Shown in pieces: positions 8,596-17,156 of a DNA stretch of 64,000 nt (the first letter of the stretch is position 1; each line of letters begins with the position of its first letter). The stretch is from positions 62,001 to 126,000 of the forward strand of contig NZ_JAIMID010000008.1 of assembly GCF_019966535.1 (NCBI RefSeq), written 5' to 3'. The notes beneath the pieces are model-generated. The model did no database searches. It was not told where the DNA came from and was given only the letters and a program-made list of their open reading frames with translations. Made by a program: the position numbers and the translations under genes. Source of the DNA: Mesobacterium pallidum (lineage in GTDB: Bacteria > Pseudomonadota > Alphaproteobacteria > Rhodobacterales > Rhodobacteraceae).

Positions 8596-10137
8596 TTGCG
8601 CGGCCCGCATAACATATGGCGGCTGGTCCGCACCGGCGCGACCTTTGAACGGACCGGCGCCATGCGCGCCGTGCTCGACGCGATGGAGGCGCCGAAATAC
8701 CTGCGCGTTGCCGTTCGGGTGCTTGGCTGGCCCTTTGCCTGGATGGGCCTCAAGGGCGACCCGTCGCGCCCGCCCGTGCCGCGCGCGCTGACCGCGCTGG
8801 GCCCGGCCTACATCAAGTTCGGCCAGATCCTGTCGACCCGCCCCGACGTGGTCGGCCCCGAGATGGCGGACCAGCTGCGCGTGCTGCAGGACAAGCTGCC
8901 CCCCTTCCCGGTGGGCGTGGCCAAGGCGTCGTTCTCGGACGCCACGGGCAATTCCGCCGATGACGTGTTCAGCGAGTTTTCCGAACCCGTGGCCGCCGCG
9001 TCCATCGCGCAGGTTCACCGCGCCCGGATCGCAGCGACCGGCGAAGAGGTCGCGGTCAAGGTGCTGCGGCCGGGGATCGAACGCGCCTTCCGCAAGGACG
9101 TGGACGCCTTCTGGCTCGCCGCCTCGATGATCGAGTTCCTGCTGCCCTCGTCCCGCCGGCTGCGGCCCCGCGACGTGATCGCGCATTTCGAATCCGTGGT
9201 CGAGGGCGAGTTGGACCTGCGGCTGGAAAGCTCGGCCGCGTCCGAATTCGCCGACAACACCAAGGACGATGTCGGCTTCCGCGTGCCGCAAGTCAAATGG
9301 GGCCTGTCGGCGCGCCGCGTGATGACGCTGGGCTGGGCCGAGGGCGATTCGATCGGGGACAACGCCGCGCTGGACGCCGCCGGGCACGACCGGGCCGAGC
9401 TGGCCGAACGGGTGCTGCAACTGTTCCTCAGCCATGCGTTGCGCGATGGCTATTTCCATGCCGACATGCACCAGGGCAACATGAAGGTGGCCGCGACGGG
9501 CGAGATCATCGCCTATGATTTCGGCATCATGGGCCATATCGACGAATACACCCGCCGGGTCTATGCCGAGATCCTCTATGGCTTCATCCGGCGCGACTAC
9601 AAGCGCGTGGCCGAGGTGCATTTCGAGGCCGGCTACGTGCCCGCCACCCAGGACGTGGACGAATTCGCCCGGGCCCTGCGCGCGGTGGGCGAGCCGATCT
9701 TTGGCATGGACGCCTCGCATATCTCGATGGGGCGGCTGCTGAACTACCTCTTCGAGGTGACCGAACGCTTCGGGATGGAGACGCGGACCGAGCTGATCCT
9801 GCTGCAACGGACCATGGTGGTGGTCGAGGGCGTGTCGCGCTCGCTCGACCCGCATATCAACATCTGGAAGGCCGCGCAGCCGGTGGTCGAGGATTACATC
9901 AAGCACAGCATCGGCCCGCGCGCCGTGCTGAGCGACCTTGCGCAGACCGCCCGCGTGCTGTCGCGGTTCGGCCCGCGCCTGCCAGGGCTGGTGGAACGGG
10001 CCCTGATCAGCCAGGCGACGACCCCCGCGCCGATCCGGCCGGGCCGTCTGCGCTGGCTGGTGCTGTCAGCCGTGGGCGGGGCCGTGCTGGGCGTGCTGGC
10101 CATGCTGATCTTTCTCGAGATCGGCGGGGCGATCTGA
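8596..10137 (+). CDS. ubiB: UbiB atypical kinase/ATPase for ubiquinone biosynthesis
   Basis: UbiB is a membrane-anchored ABC1/ADCK-type protein needed for ubiquinone production, probably to extract or present lipid intermediates. The 513 residues contain the KxGQ motif (AYIKFGQILSTRPD), the Ala-rich nucleotide loop (AAASIAQVH), the invariant lysine (EVAVKVLRPG), and HADMHQGN plus YDFG catalytic-like motifs. Two C-terminal hydrophobic segments anchor it. The start is TTG at 8596, giving the conserved RGPHNIWRL opening. The stop overlaps the next ATG (TGATG). Confidence 0.95.
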   Translation: MRGPHNIWRLVRTGATFERTGAMRAVLDAMEAPKYLRVAVRVLGWPFAWMGLKGDPSRPPVPRALTALGPAYIKFGQILSTRPDVVGPEMADQLRVLQDKLPPFPVGVAKASFSDATGNSADDVFSEFSEPVAAASIAQVHRARIAATGEEVAVKVLRPGIERAFRKDVDAFWLAASMIEFLLPSSRRLRPRDVIAHFESVVEGELDLRLESSAASEFADNTKDDVGFRVPQVKWGLSARRVMTLGWAEGDSIGDNAALDAAGHDRAELAERVLQLFLSHALRDGYFHADMHQGNMKVAATGEIIAYDFGIMGHIDEYTRRVYAEILYGFIRRDYKRVAEVHFEAGYVPATQDVDEFARALRAVGEPIFGMDASHISMGRLLNYLFEVTERFGMETRTELILLQRTMVVVEGVSRSLDPHINIWKAAQPVVEDYIKHSIGPRAVLSDLAQTARVLSRFGPRLPGLVERALISQATTPAPIRPGRLRWLVLSAVGGAVLGVLAMLIFLEIGGAI

Positions 10138-11150
10138 TGCGCACCGCGCTTGTCACCGGCTCGGCAGGGTTCATCGGCTACCACACCAGCCTGCGCCTGC
10201 TGACCGACGGCTGGCGGGTGATCGGGCTCGATTCGCTCAGCGATTACTACGACGTGACGCTGAAAGAGGCGCGGCATGCGCGGCTTGCCGCCTTTGCCGG
10301 CTTCACCCCCGTGATCGACCGGGTGGAACGACCGGGTTGCCTGATGGACCTCATGGCGACGCATCAGCCCGAGCTGGTGATCCACCTTGCCGCGCAGGCC
10401 GGGGTGCGCCATTCGATCGATGCACCGCGCGACTACGTCGAGGCGAACCTTTGCGGCAGTTTCGAGTTGCTCGAGGCGGCGCGGGCCCATCCGCCCAGCC
10501 ACATGATGCTGGCCTCGACCTCGTCCGTCTACGGCGCCAACACCAAGATGCCCTATGCCGAGACCGACCGGACGGCCTCTCCCATGTCCTTCTACTCGGC
10601 CACCAAGATGGCGACCGAGGCGATGGCGCATTCCTATGCCCATCTTTACGGCATTCCGACCACCATGTTCCGGTTCTTTACCGTCTATGGCCCCTGGGGC
10701 CGGCCCGACATGGCGCTGTTCAAGTTCGTGAAAGCGATTCGGGCGGGGCAGCCCATCGACCTTTACAATCACGGCGACATGCGGCGCGACTTTACCTATG
10801 TCGATGATCTCGTGGACGGGCTGGTGCGTCTCGTGCCCTGCGTTCCGGCCGAGGCCGGGCGCGTGGCGGGCGACAGCCTCTCTCCGGTCGCGCCCTGGCG
10901 GGTCGTCAACCTTGGCAACGGTCAGCCCGTGCCGCTGCTGCGCTTTGTCGAGGCGATCGAATCCGCGCTGGGCGTCACTGCCACGCGCAACATGATGGAC
11001 ATGCAGCCCGGCGACGTGCCGGCGACCTGGGCGGATTGCTCGCTGGTCGAGGCGCTGATCGGCGGATTGCCGGAAACGCCGTTGTCTCAAGGCGTTGCCG
11101 CGTTCACGCGCTGGTACCTGGACGAATGGGAACCGCTCCGGCAAAGCTGA
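10137..11150 (+). CDS. NAD-dependent sugar epimerase, UDP-glucuronate 4-epimerase-like
   Basis: This extended SDR has the NAD motif TGSAGFIG (residues 7-14), the catalytic Ser/Thr-Tyr-Lys set (STSSVYG near 127-133; Y153 and K157 in YSATK) and the family block FRFFTVYGPWGRPDMA. The pattern LDSLSDYYDV is typical of UDP-glucuronate 4-epimerases (LspL/CapI type). The product, UDP-galacturonate, is a precursor for acidic exopolysaccharide or LPS. Its start overlaps the ubiB stop, but function points to the polysaccharide genes downstream. In related genomes I would expect coaBC after ubiB, so the accessory region may begin here. Confidence 0.88.
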   Translation: MRTALVTGSAGFIGYHTSLRLLTDGWRVIGLDSLSDYYDVTLKEARHARLAAFAGFTPVIDRVERPGCLMDLMATHQPELVIHLAAQAGVRHSIDAPRDYVEANLCGSFELLEAARAHPPSHMMLASTSSVYGANTKMPYAETDRTASPMSFYSATKMATEAMAHSYAHLYGIPTTMFRFFTVYGPWGRPDMALFKFVKAIRAGQPIDLYNHGDMRRDFTYVDDLVDGLVRLVPCVPAEAGRVAGDSLSPVAPWRVVNLGNGQPVPLLRFVEAIESALGVTATRNMMDMQPGDVPATWADCSLVEALIGGLPETPLSQGVAAFTRWYLDEWEPLRQS

Positions 11151-11166
11151 GCACAGTCCCGAAAGA

Positions 11167-11200
11167 CAAGACGGCGCACCCGGCCGGATGCGCCGCCTTG
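11167..11200. terminator. Bidirectional terminator between epimerase and micro-protein genes
   Basis: CAAGACGGCGCA pairs with TGCGCCGCCTTG with one mismatch, around a GC-rich loop that can pair further. It lies 16 bp after the rightward epimerase stop and 23 bp after the leftward micro-protein stop, so it can serve both. Neither side has a long T run. Confidence 0.7.
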
Positions 11201-11223
11201 TGAAAATCCTGCGAAGCCGGCGT

Positions 11224-11406
11224 TCAGTCGGTTTCGGTCGCCGCGGCGATCAGGATGACAGCCGACAGCCCGCCAACGATGGCGAGTGCGGTGGTGCTGC
11301 CCTGGGTCGACACGAACGGATCGACCTTCTTTTCGCTGGCGGCAACGGGTGCAGCCGCGGCAAGCGCCAAGGCAGCGGCGACGGTGATCGTCGAGATCTT
11401 TTTCAT
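11224..11406 (-). CDS. Secreted micro-protein A (60 aa), YjbE/GfcA-like in design
   Basis: The ATG at 11406 follows GGAGAAG. The product has a signal peptide (MKKISTITVAAALALAAAAP, cleavage near VAAS-E), a short polar stretch with DPFVSTQG, a hydrophobic segment (TTALAIVGG to LIAAA) and the C-terminus TETD. The mature peptide would be about 36 residues. It is a close paralogue of the gene at 11600-11782: DPFVSTQG, TTALAIVGG and LIAAATETD are identical. I do not know a named family. The plan resembles the small Thr/Ala-rich YjbE/GfcA proteins that accompany YjbF and YjbH, both encoded 6-8 kb away. Confidence 0.7.
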   Translation of the reverse strand: MKKISTITVAAALALAAAAPVAASEKKVDPFVSTQGSTTALAIVGGLSAVILIAAATETD

Positions 11407-11543
11407 GGTCTTCTCCAAACTGATGAGTACGGATACTCACCCGTACACTGGATAAGGAAAATAGATCGTTAGCAACGCAGTTTCAAATCACGTCTTCAAA
11501 TTCTCGTGCCAAATATGCCGGCACCTTGGACTTCAGACAAGAA

Positions 11544-11569
11544 AACGGCGGCCGCAGGCGACCGCCGTT
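11544..11569 (-). terminator. Terminator of micro-protein B gene
   Basis: AACGGCGG (11544-11551) pairs with CCGCCGTT (11562-11569) across a 10-nt loop. On the minus strand the stem runs into a TTTTC tract. It lies 30 bp past the stop at 11600, so the two paralogous genes are likely separate transcripts. Confidence 0.7.
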
Positions 11570-11599
11570 CTCGGAATTTGCACGATGATCCGAAAGGGA

Positions 11600-11782
11600 T
11601 CAGTCGGTTTCGGTTGCTGCCGCGATCAGGACGATGGCTGCGACGCCACCGACGATTGCGAGGGCGGTGGTGTTGCCCTGGGTCGAAACGAACGGGTCGG
11701 CCGCCTTCTGCTCGGCTGCGACCGGGGCTGCTGTTGCTGCGGCCAGGGCAGCGGCGGCAGCGAGGATCGAAAGCTTCTTCAT
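11600..11782 (-). CDS. Secreted micro-protein B (60 aa), tandem paralogue of A
   Basis: The ATG at 11782 follows GGAGATCATT. A longer open frame starts at 11842, but its 20 extra residues have no counterpart in the paralogue. The signal peptide (MKKLSILAAAAALAAATAAP, cleavage near VAAE) is followed by DPFVSTQG, a hydrophobic Ala/Val/Ile segment and TETD. Both genes are exactly 60 codons. DNA identity over the shared 3' half looks roughly 80 percent by eye, so the duplication is old or under selection. It has its own ribosome-binding site and terminator. Membrane insertion through the second hydrophobic segment or assembly into a secreted fibre are both possible. Confidence 0.7.
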   Translation of the reverse strand: MKKLSILAAAAALAAATAAPVAAEQKAADPFVSTQGNTTALAIVGGVAAIVLIAAATETD

Positions 11783-12063
11783 AATGATCTCCAGACTGTA
11801 CACGTATGGGGTTTGTCCCCATCGTCTCCAAATTACCTCCAAGTGCGTCTTGTTTCAAACTCTCAATGCTGCCAGGGCCGGCCAACCGGGGTCGCTGACG
11901 CGTGGGTTGCGAAAATATCACGCCCTTCGCGGAAAATTGCACGGAAAAGTACCGACAAAGACCGCGACTGCCCCACCCGCAGGCGGTGATTGAACGCGAT
12001 CCAGCCGGCAAACGCAGGACGAATGACCTGCATTAACCAGCAGGAAACCGCCGAACCGACCGG

Positions 12064-12765
12064 TCAGAAGCTGATGGAAGGATCCCGCAGGGCCGAGATC
12101 GCCTGAGCGGGCACCCGGTGTCCGCCCTCGAGAATCAGGGTCGTCGTGCCATTCTCGACCTGGGCCTCGGCGACCCGCGAATAGGCCTCGGCCGGACGCG
12201 ATTCCAGCATGGCGTCGATGCGGTAGAACTCGATATCGAAGGTGTAGGTGCCATGGTCGGCAGGCAACCCGTCGTCGGCGAAGCCGTCCCAGACGACGTC
12301 GGTCTTGCCCATGTCGATGTCGCGGCGGGCGATGGTCTCTCCCTTGTTGTTGGACACGACAAGCTCGGCCCGGGTGGCCGAGGGATTGTCGGAGACCGAC
12401 ACGCGGATGTCCCGGCCCGAGAACTTGGCGGGCCCCTCGTTGCGCACCTCGAGCCCGATCCACCCGGCCAGGGCCGCCATGTCCCGTTCAGCCATGCCGG
12501 TGTTGAGTTTCTCAAGCAGGTTGTTCGTGAGGACCTGCTGTTCGACGCTGGAAAAGGTCGCGAGTTGCACCGCGAATTCGGTCGAATCCATCGGGTTCAG
12601 CGGGTCCTGGTTCTGGATCTGCGTCGAAAGCATGGTGAGGAAGGTCTGGAAGTCCGATGCCAGGATCGACTTGGATGCAGACGATTCCGTCTTTGGCGCA
12701 GCCGCCGGATCTGCCGTGATCGTCGGCAGGGAATCGAATGCGGTGGGGGTCTGGGTCACGTCCAT
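12064..12765 (-). CDS. flgD: Flagellar hook-assembly (capping) protein FlgD
   Basis: FlgD caps the growing hook and guides FlgE polymerisation outside the cell. The N-terminal block ASDFQTFLTMLSTQIQNQDP followed by LNPMDSTEFAVQLATFSSVEQQ is the diagnostic FlgD N-domain. The C-terminal part is the expected beta-rich FlgD Ig/tudor region. The 233-residue length is normal. It is 12 bp downstream of fliK on the same strand, matching the functional link between hook capping and hook-length control. The remaining hook and basal-body genes are not in this window. Confidence 0.95.
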   Translation of the reverse strand: MDVTQTPTAFDSLPTITADPAAAPKTESSASKSILASDFQTFLTMLSTQIQNQDPLNPMDSTEFAVQLATFSSVEQQVLTNNLLEKLNTGMAERDMAALAGWIGLEVRNEGPAKFSGRDIRVSVSDNPSATRAELVVSNNKGETIARRDIDMGKTDVVWDGFADDGLPADHGTYTFDIEFYRIDAMLESRPAEAYSRVAEAQVENGTTTLILEGGHRVPAQAISALRDPSISF

Positions 12766-12777
12766 CGTGGGGCCTCG

Positions 12778-15765
12778 CTACAGTCTCAGGTCCAGCCCGT
12801 CGGCGGCCGTCCGGTCTGACGGCCCGGGCAGGGCAGTGGAAGGTTCGGTTGCTGGCGGCGCATTCGCCGTCTCGGATCCGGTCCGGTGCGAAGAGCCGTC
12901 CGACCCCGGATCGCCACCGGTGCCCGCGTTGTCCGATTGACCGCCGCGGAAACTGAAGGTGATGTCCGAGTAGCCCAACTGCTTGAATTCCTGCGCCAAC
13001 TGGTCGATGTGCCGGCGCATCAGCTCAAGCGTTTCGGGGCGTTCGGCGGTGATCGTGACCATGACCGAGTGCTCTGTCGTGTGCATGTTCAGACGCACCT
13101 TGCCCAGCTCGGCCGGGCTGAGCGAGATCTCGACCGGGCGCTCACCGGGCTTGGCCAGTGCCTCTGCCATCTGGCGCCCGATGTGGCGCGACATGTCGGC
13201 CTGCGCCTGTTGCCCCTGGCGCAGGGTCACCCCGTCCGAGCCGCGCAGGTCCTGCGCCAGCCCGTTGTCTGCAATGTCCCGTTCGATCGGAGTGCTTTCG
13301 AGGGCGAACACCGGCTGCGGCCCGGTTCCGCGCTGGGTCGACATCGGCATGACAGGGGACGCGGCGACGCCGAGCGGCGGCGCGGAGGGCGATGAGGCGT
13401 TCGGCGCCGGTGCCTCGCGCCCGACCGCGCGTTCTTCGATCCTGTGGTTCCTTGGCTGGACCACCTGCGTCTGCGCGGCCGAGACCAGTTCGGGCCGCGT
13501 CCCCGGATCCGGCCTGGCGGCTGGCCGAAGGCTCTCTTGGGTCATCGAATTGGCCGGCTCGCTTCGCTGTATCTCGGGGACAGGGTTCGCCATAGGTTGG
13601 CGTTCCGACGGGTGGACCGGGGGGCGCACACCGTGAGATCCGGGCGCGATGTGACTGGCTCGTGTCGGCCGGTCGGCAGGCGGAACCCTTGCCATGGGGG
13701 GCTGGTCGACCTGAAGGCGTTCCACTGCCTTGTCTGGCTCGGCAAACCTGGTCGGCGTGATCTCAGCCGCCCTGACCGCGGGCAACGTCGAGTCCGGAAA
13801 CGCAGTCGTGGTCCTTGTTTCAGGGGCTGCCTTGTCAACGTCGCGTGCGGCCCGTGGAGCCGGCGCATCCGGCGTGATGGGCTCCGCGGCCGGCGCAGGC
13901 GGGAGCATCTGACGTGATGGCATCACGCGATCCTGCCCCCCCCGCGGGGATGCGAATTTCGGTCCTTCCGTGCGCTGGGCAGGCGTCGCATCGGTGGAGG
14001 TTGCGGCCGTCGCCTGCCAGGTTGGCCGAGCAGGCAAGACGGGATCGGGCGCAGGCGCGCGCCTGGCCTCTGACCTGTTTCGCGGAACGGCATGCGATTC
14101 GGCCAGGGCAACCCGGTTCGCTGCGTTGTCCTGGGTCCGAGCGACCTTGATCTGGGCCCCCGTTACCGGAACCCTAGCCTGAGCGGCAGAGATCTCCGCG
14201 TTCCGGGGGGTCGGGCCGCGTGTTTCCCCAGCTGCCGGTTTCGTGGCCGGTTGGGCAGGCAAGTCAGGCGTCCGGCCATCGACAAGCGCTGGCCGACGTG
14301 TGCCTGCCGGGATGCCTGCAGCACGGGTGAAATCGGTGTCGCGAACCCGCGCCGCGGCAGGGGTAGGCCGCGGCGGGTCAACCCGGGCCTCCGGTACATG
14401 TGGGGCCGGTTTCGGGGCGCGGATCGAGGGATCGGGCGCCTTTTCGGGACGCATGGTGGCAAAAGTTACCGTGTCTGGTCTCGCTTTGGCGGGCTGGCGG
14501 CCGGTGGACACGGGCACGACGTCCGGCCGGGAAGGAAGCGCGGTTGCGGCCTGGGGGCGGCGCTCGGGCGACGTCAGCTGGGCGGGGGCCGGCAGCCGCG
14601 GGTTGCGCTGCCCATCCGGCCGGAGCGATTCGCGCGGGGCGTGTTGGCGCTCAACGGATGGCGAGTCCGTCCGGACGTCGAATCTTGTGAAAGTCGCGGT
14701 TTCGGAGGTGCGCGGCAGCCCTTTGCCGACAATGGCTTGCGATCCTTCCGGGACGCCATTCGAAAAGGCTGAGAGGTCTTTGCCCGGCCTGCCGGAGTCG
14801 ACACCCGACTCCACATGGCGACTGGGGATCGACGGCGATGCGGCTGACATCTTGACCGGGGCCTGTGCAGCCGGGGTCCTGCTTCGTTCGACCCCTGTCG
14901 CGAGCGGCTCGACCGGCCGGGGCGAGGGGTCGTCCCGGGTCGGCAGGGCCTCCGGCTTGCCCTGCACCTGGAGGACCGGCACGGTCGTCCCTTCCACCGG
15001 CAGCGCTCGGGCACTTGCGTGCGCGGCGACCTGGCCGTCTGAAAGCACGGACTTCGTTTGCGGGTCTGGGTTTGGCACGCGCGCGAAGACAGGCACCGCC
15101 TTCGTGTCGGCCTTGTCGACCGGGCTTTGCACGATCCAGGTGTGGGTGGGTTCCGGCCGAGTGGCAGCCGGATGCGGGAAGGGCGTGGCGCGGCGTTCCG
15201 GGCCAGCGGTCTGCACCCTGATCGCAGGCTCTGTCCGCGGTTCTGCCTGGGTCCGCGCCGACCGGAAGGCGGCCCATTGCGTCCCAAGCGGAACACCGAA
15301 GGTACCGACTGCAAGGGCCGCCACACCCCCCCGAGCGCGGCCGGTGCCCCGCTCGGTCATGGGGCCCGCGTCCCCTCCGCCATCGCGCGAGCGAAGCGTG
15401 GTGGCGGCACCGGGCGCGAGAGCGGTCTCGTCTTCGACGTGAGCCTCATCTGCCGCGACAAGGACATGTTCGGGATCAGCCCGGAAATCTGGCGACATGT
15501 CGGTGTCCGGGTCGGTCCTTGCCGCCAACTGGTGCGAATCATCGGTGGTGTCCGGATCATCGGTCACAGGCACTGCGCCCGGCTCTTCGGCGGTTTCGCG
15601 GTCGATTCCATCGCGCGCGCCGTCATCGGTGCCGCCGTCGGATTGCAGCTTGTCGAGCGCGGATCGGAAGGCGTCCGTAGCGTCGGGCGCGGTGCGCGCC
15701 GCCGGGATGGCGCCCGGCACCGGGACGGGCCCGGGCAAGAGCATGGAAAACATGGGAAGCTGCAT
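12778..15765 (-). CDS. fliK: Flagellar hook-length control protein FliK
   Basis: FliK is the secreted molecular ruler that switches export from hook to filament substrates. Recognition rests on the C-terminal Flg_hook domain (about residues 860-960), with RPVEISLSPAELGKVRL and the amphipathic block ERPETLELMRRHIDQLAQEFKQLGY. The preceding 800 residues are low-complexity, rich in Pro, Ala, Arg and Thr, with no recognisable domain. About 995 residues is long for FliK (often 400-700), although ruler length varies. I chose the ATG at 15765, preceded by AGGTG; a TTG 12 codons upstream also opens the frame. It forms an operon with flgD. Confidence 0.9.
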   Translation of the reverse strand: MQLPMFSMLLPGPVPVPGAIPAARTAPDATDAFRSALDKLQSDGGTDDGARDGIDRETAEEPGAVPVTDDPDTTDDSHQLAARTDPDTDMSPDFRADPEHVLVAADEAHVEDETALAPGAATTLRSRDGGGDAGPMTERGTGRARGGVAALAVGTFGVPLGTQWAAFRSARTQAEPRTEPAIRVQTAGPERRATPFPHPAATRPEPTHTWIVQSPVDKADTKAVPVFARVPNPDPQTKSVLSDGQVAAHASARALPVEGTTVPVLQVQGKPEALPTRDDPSPRPVEPLATGVERSRTPAAQAPVKMSAASPSIPSRHVESGVDSGRPGKDLSAFSNGVPEGSQAIVGKGLPRTSETATFTRFDVRTDSPSVERQHAPRESLRPDGQRNPRLPAPAQLTSPERRPQAATALPSRPDVVPVSTGRQPAKARPDTVTFATMRPEKAPDPSIRAPKPAPHVPEARVDPPRPTPAAARVRDTDFTRAAGIPAGTRRPALVDGRTPDLPAQPATKPAAGETRGPTPRNAEISAAQARVPVTGAQIKVARTQDNAANRVALAESHAVPRNRSEARRAPAPDPVLPARPTWQATAATSTDATPAQRTEGPKFASPRGGQDRVMPSRQMLPPAPAAEPITPDAPAPRAARDVDKAAPETRTTTAFPDSTLPAVRAAEITPTRFAEPDKAVERLQVDQPPMARVPPADRPTRASHIAPGSHGVRPPVHPSERQPMANPVPEIQRSEPANSMTQESLRPAARPDPGTRPELVSAAQTQVVQPRNHRIEERAVGREAPAPNASSPSAPPLGVAASPVMPMSTQRGTGPQPVFALESTPIERDIADNGLAQDLRGSDGVTLRQGQQAQADMSRHIGRQMAEALAKPGERPVEISLSPAELGKVRLNMHTTEHSVMVTITAERPETLELMRRHIDQLAQEFKQLGYSDITFSFRGGQSDNAGTGGDPGSDGSSHRTGSETANAPPATEPSTALPGPSDRTAADGLDLRL

Positions 15766-15880
15766 GGCAAGCACCTGTGGAATTCTTCCGGTGCCGCCCA
15801 ACTAACAGGATTCAAGTTACCGATTTCTTTACCGGTTTGGCCATAAACCAAGAAAAAGTCGATCAATTTGGAGACACGCA
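15766..15880. promoter_or_regulatory. Divergent promoter region of fliK-flgD and flgJ-flgN
   Basis: This 115-bp interval separates two divergent flagellar transcripts and must hold both promoters. It contains TTAC-N7-TTTAC at 15817-15832, a degenerate match to the CtrA-box layout TTAA-N7-TTAAC. CtrA controls motility in many Rhodobacteraceae, but this match is weak. No clear sigma-54 or sigma-28 element was seen. Confidence 0.35.
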
Positions 15881-16162
15881 ATGACAGATCCAATTGCCGA
15901 TCCGCTGCCCGGATCCGCTATGACTCCGAAACACGTGAAATTGCGCGAAGCCGCGGTCGCGCTCGAGGCCAACTTCCTGGCCGAAATGCTGAAATCCGCG
16001 GGCTTCGGAGAGCCGGTCGAAGGATTCGGCGGCGGCACCGGGGAGGAGCAATTCTCTTCGATGCTGGTCCAGGCCCAGGCCCAGGCCATGGCTGAAAACG
16101 GCGGGATCGGGCTGGCCGAATCCCTGTTCCAATCCCTGGTGGAGAACGAAGATGCAGAATGA
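15881..16162 (+). CDS. flgJ: FlgJ-like flagellar rod-binding protein
   Basis: The 93-residue product matches the short alphaproteobacterial form of FlgJ, which has only the N-terminal rod-binding domain and lacks the muramidase. The block EANFLAEMLKSAGFGEP, followed by EEQFSSMLVQAQAQAMAENGGIGLAESL, is the rod-binding signature. It acts in the periplasm as a cap or scaffold for rod assembly. It overlaps the next gene by 11 bp (translational coupling) and is divergent from fliK. The symbol is assigned on the domain alone. Confidence 0.82.
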   Translation: MTDPIADPLPGSAMTPKHVKLREAAVALEANFLAEMLKSAGFGEPVEGFGGGTGEEQFSSMLVQAQAQAMAENGGIGLAESLFQSLVENEDAE

Positions 16163-16511
16163 AACCTCGCAGGATGTCCTGGCTGAAATGGATGCGCTGC
16201 TGGAGCTGGAGCGCACGGCACTGCTGACCGGCGATCTCGACGTGCTTCCGGACCTGATGGCCAAAAAGGAATCGCTGATCGAACGACTGACCCGGCACAC
16301 CATGCCGGAACAGACCGAGCTGGCCGCCCTGCACGTCAAGGCGGAGCGTAACCAGCTGCTGATGGATCACGCCCTCGCCGGCATCCGCGACGTGGCCAAG
16401 CGCATGTCGGACCTGCGCCGCACCGAGAAGTCGCTGGAAACCTACGATTCGCTGGGTCGTCGCAAGATGATTACCACGGCATCGCGCGGGACCGTCGAAA
16501 AGCGGGCCTGA
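16152..16511 (+). CDS. FlgN-like flagellar export chaperone
   Basis: This 119-residue protein is largely alpha-helical and acidic or coiled-coil in character (LAEMDALLELERTALLTGDL; LPDLMAKKESLIERL), the layout of FlgN-type chaperones for the hook-filament junction proteins FlgK and FlgL. It is coupled to the flgJ-like gene by an 11-bp overlap. FlgN sequences are poorly conserved, so the assignment depends on helical pattern, size and neighbours. FlgK and FlgL themselves are not in the window. Confidence 0.7.
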   Translation: MQNETSQDVLAEMDALLELERTALLTGDLDVLPDLMAKKESLIERLTRHTMPEQTELAALHVKAERNQLLMDHALAGIRDVAKRMSDLRRTEKSLETYDSLGRRKMITTASRGTVEKRA

Positions 16512-16821
16512 CGCCGGGAAATGGCAAAGGCGGGCAGAATGTTCCGCGGGTCAGAGACAGTGACATCGCATGCGCAGAACGGGCATGTGCGCGTGAAAAT
16601 CACGTGCTTGCTGTCAGGCCGGAGAATCCGGGCCGGGACTGACCTCCATTTTCCTTAAATGCGCGGCAAAGGCAAAACGCGCGTTAATGGTTGAGTAAGG
16701 GTCTGCGACGATGTTGGCCGAGCATCCGATTGGATGGCGCAACGGGCCGATCCGCCAAAGTTGCATGCGTCAGAAAGGCGTTCGCATTCGTCCCCGGACG
16801 AAACACGCACGGCGCAAAAAA
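16512..16821. other. Gene-poor interval between flgN-like gene and motB relic
   Basis: These 310 bp hold no convincing gene. The plus-strand frame from 16711 is rich in Arg, His and Cys with no family pattern and runs antisense through the motB relic. A 6-bp stem (GGCGCA 16811-16816 / TGCGCC 16825-16830) with an A-rich loop lies at the right end. The interval may be decayed flagellar DNA. Confidence 0.4.
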
Positions 16822-16947
16822 CTATGCGCCTCTGACTGTAAGGAAAACCAACATAGCCACTTTCCAGGCCCCGCCATGGTGACCATCGCCACCGCTTACC
16901 TTCTTGCGCTTGATGATGATCGGCGCGAGTTCACTATCCGCACTCAT
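16822..16947 (-). pseudogene. motB: Truncated motB relic (first about 31 codons)
   Basis: From the ATG at 16947 the minus strand encodes 41 codons beginning MSADSELAPIIIKRKKVSGG and continuing [11 protein letters not shown]. The pattern PIIIKRKK...[26 protein letters not shown] is the conserved N-terminus of MotB, the stator subunit of the flagellar motor. The match stops exactly after KVA. The expected YADFVTAMM membrane helix is replaced by unrelated residues (MLVFLTVRGA) and then TAG. No continuation of MotB was found in other frames nearby. This looks like the breakpoint of a deletion or inversion in a flagellar cluster. A functional motB is not in the window. Confidence 0.8.
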
Positions 16948-17156
16948 CGGTCTCACCCTACATTTTCACCCGGACCCAGCATTAGTCCCGTGACATTGCA
17001 GAAGGCTTAAGACAGGCTGGGCGCGGGCATTCGGCATGCACGGTTTCGTGCTGAATTGACCACAACGCGGCCATATCGCGGCCGCAGACGTTTACAGGCC
17101 GCGGTCGGTGGCCTAGCAGTGGTGTCAACACACAGAACCAAGGATGGGTGCAGGCC

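Noticed and set aside
7378..9906. An 842-codon minus-strand frame opposite ubiE and ubiB
   Set aside because: It mirrors two conserved genes and has no domain or ribosome-binding support.
16711..17010. A 99-codon plus-strand frame across the gap after flgN
   Set aside because: It has no recognisable motif and runs antisense through the motB relic, which shows clear protein similarity.
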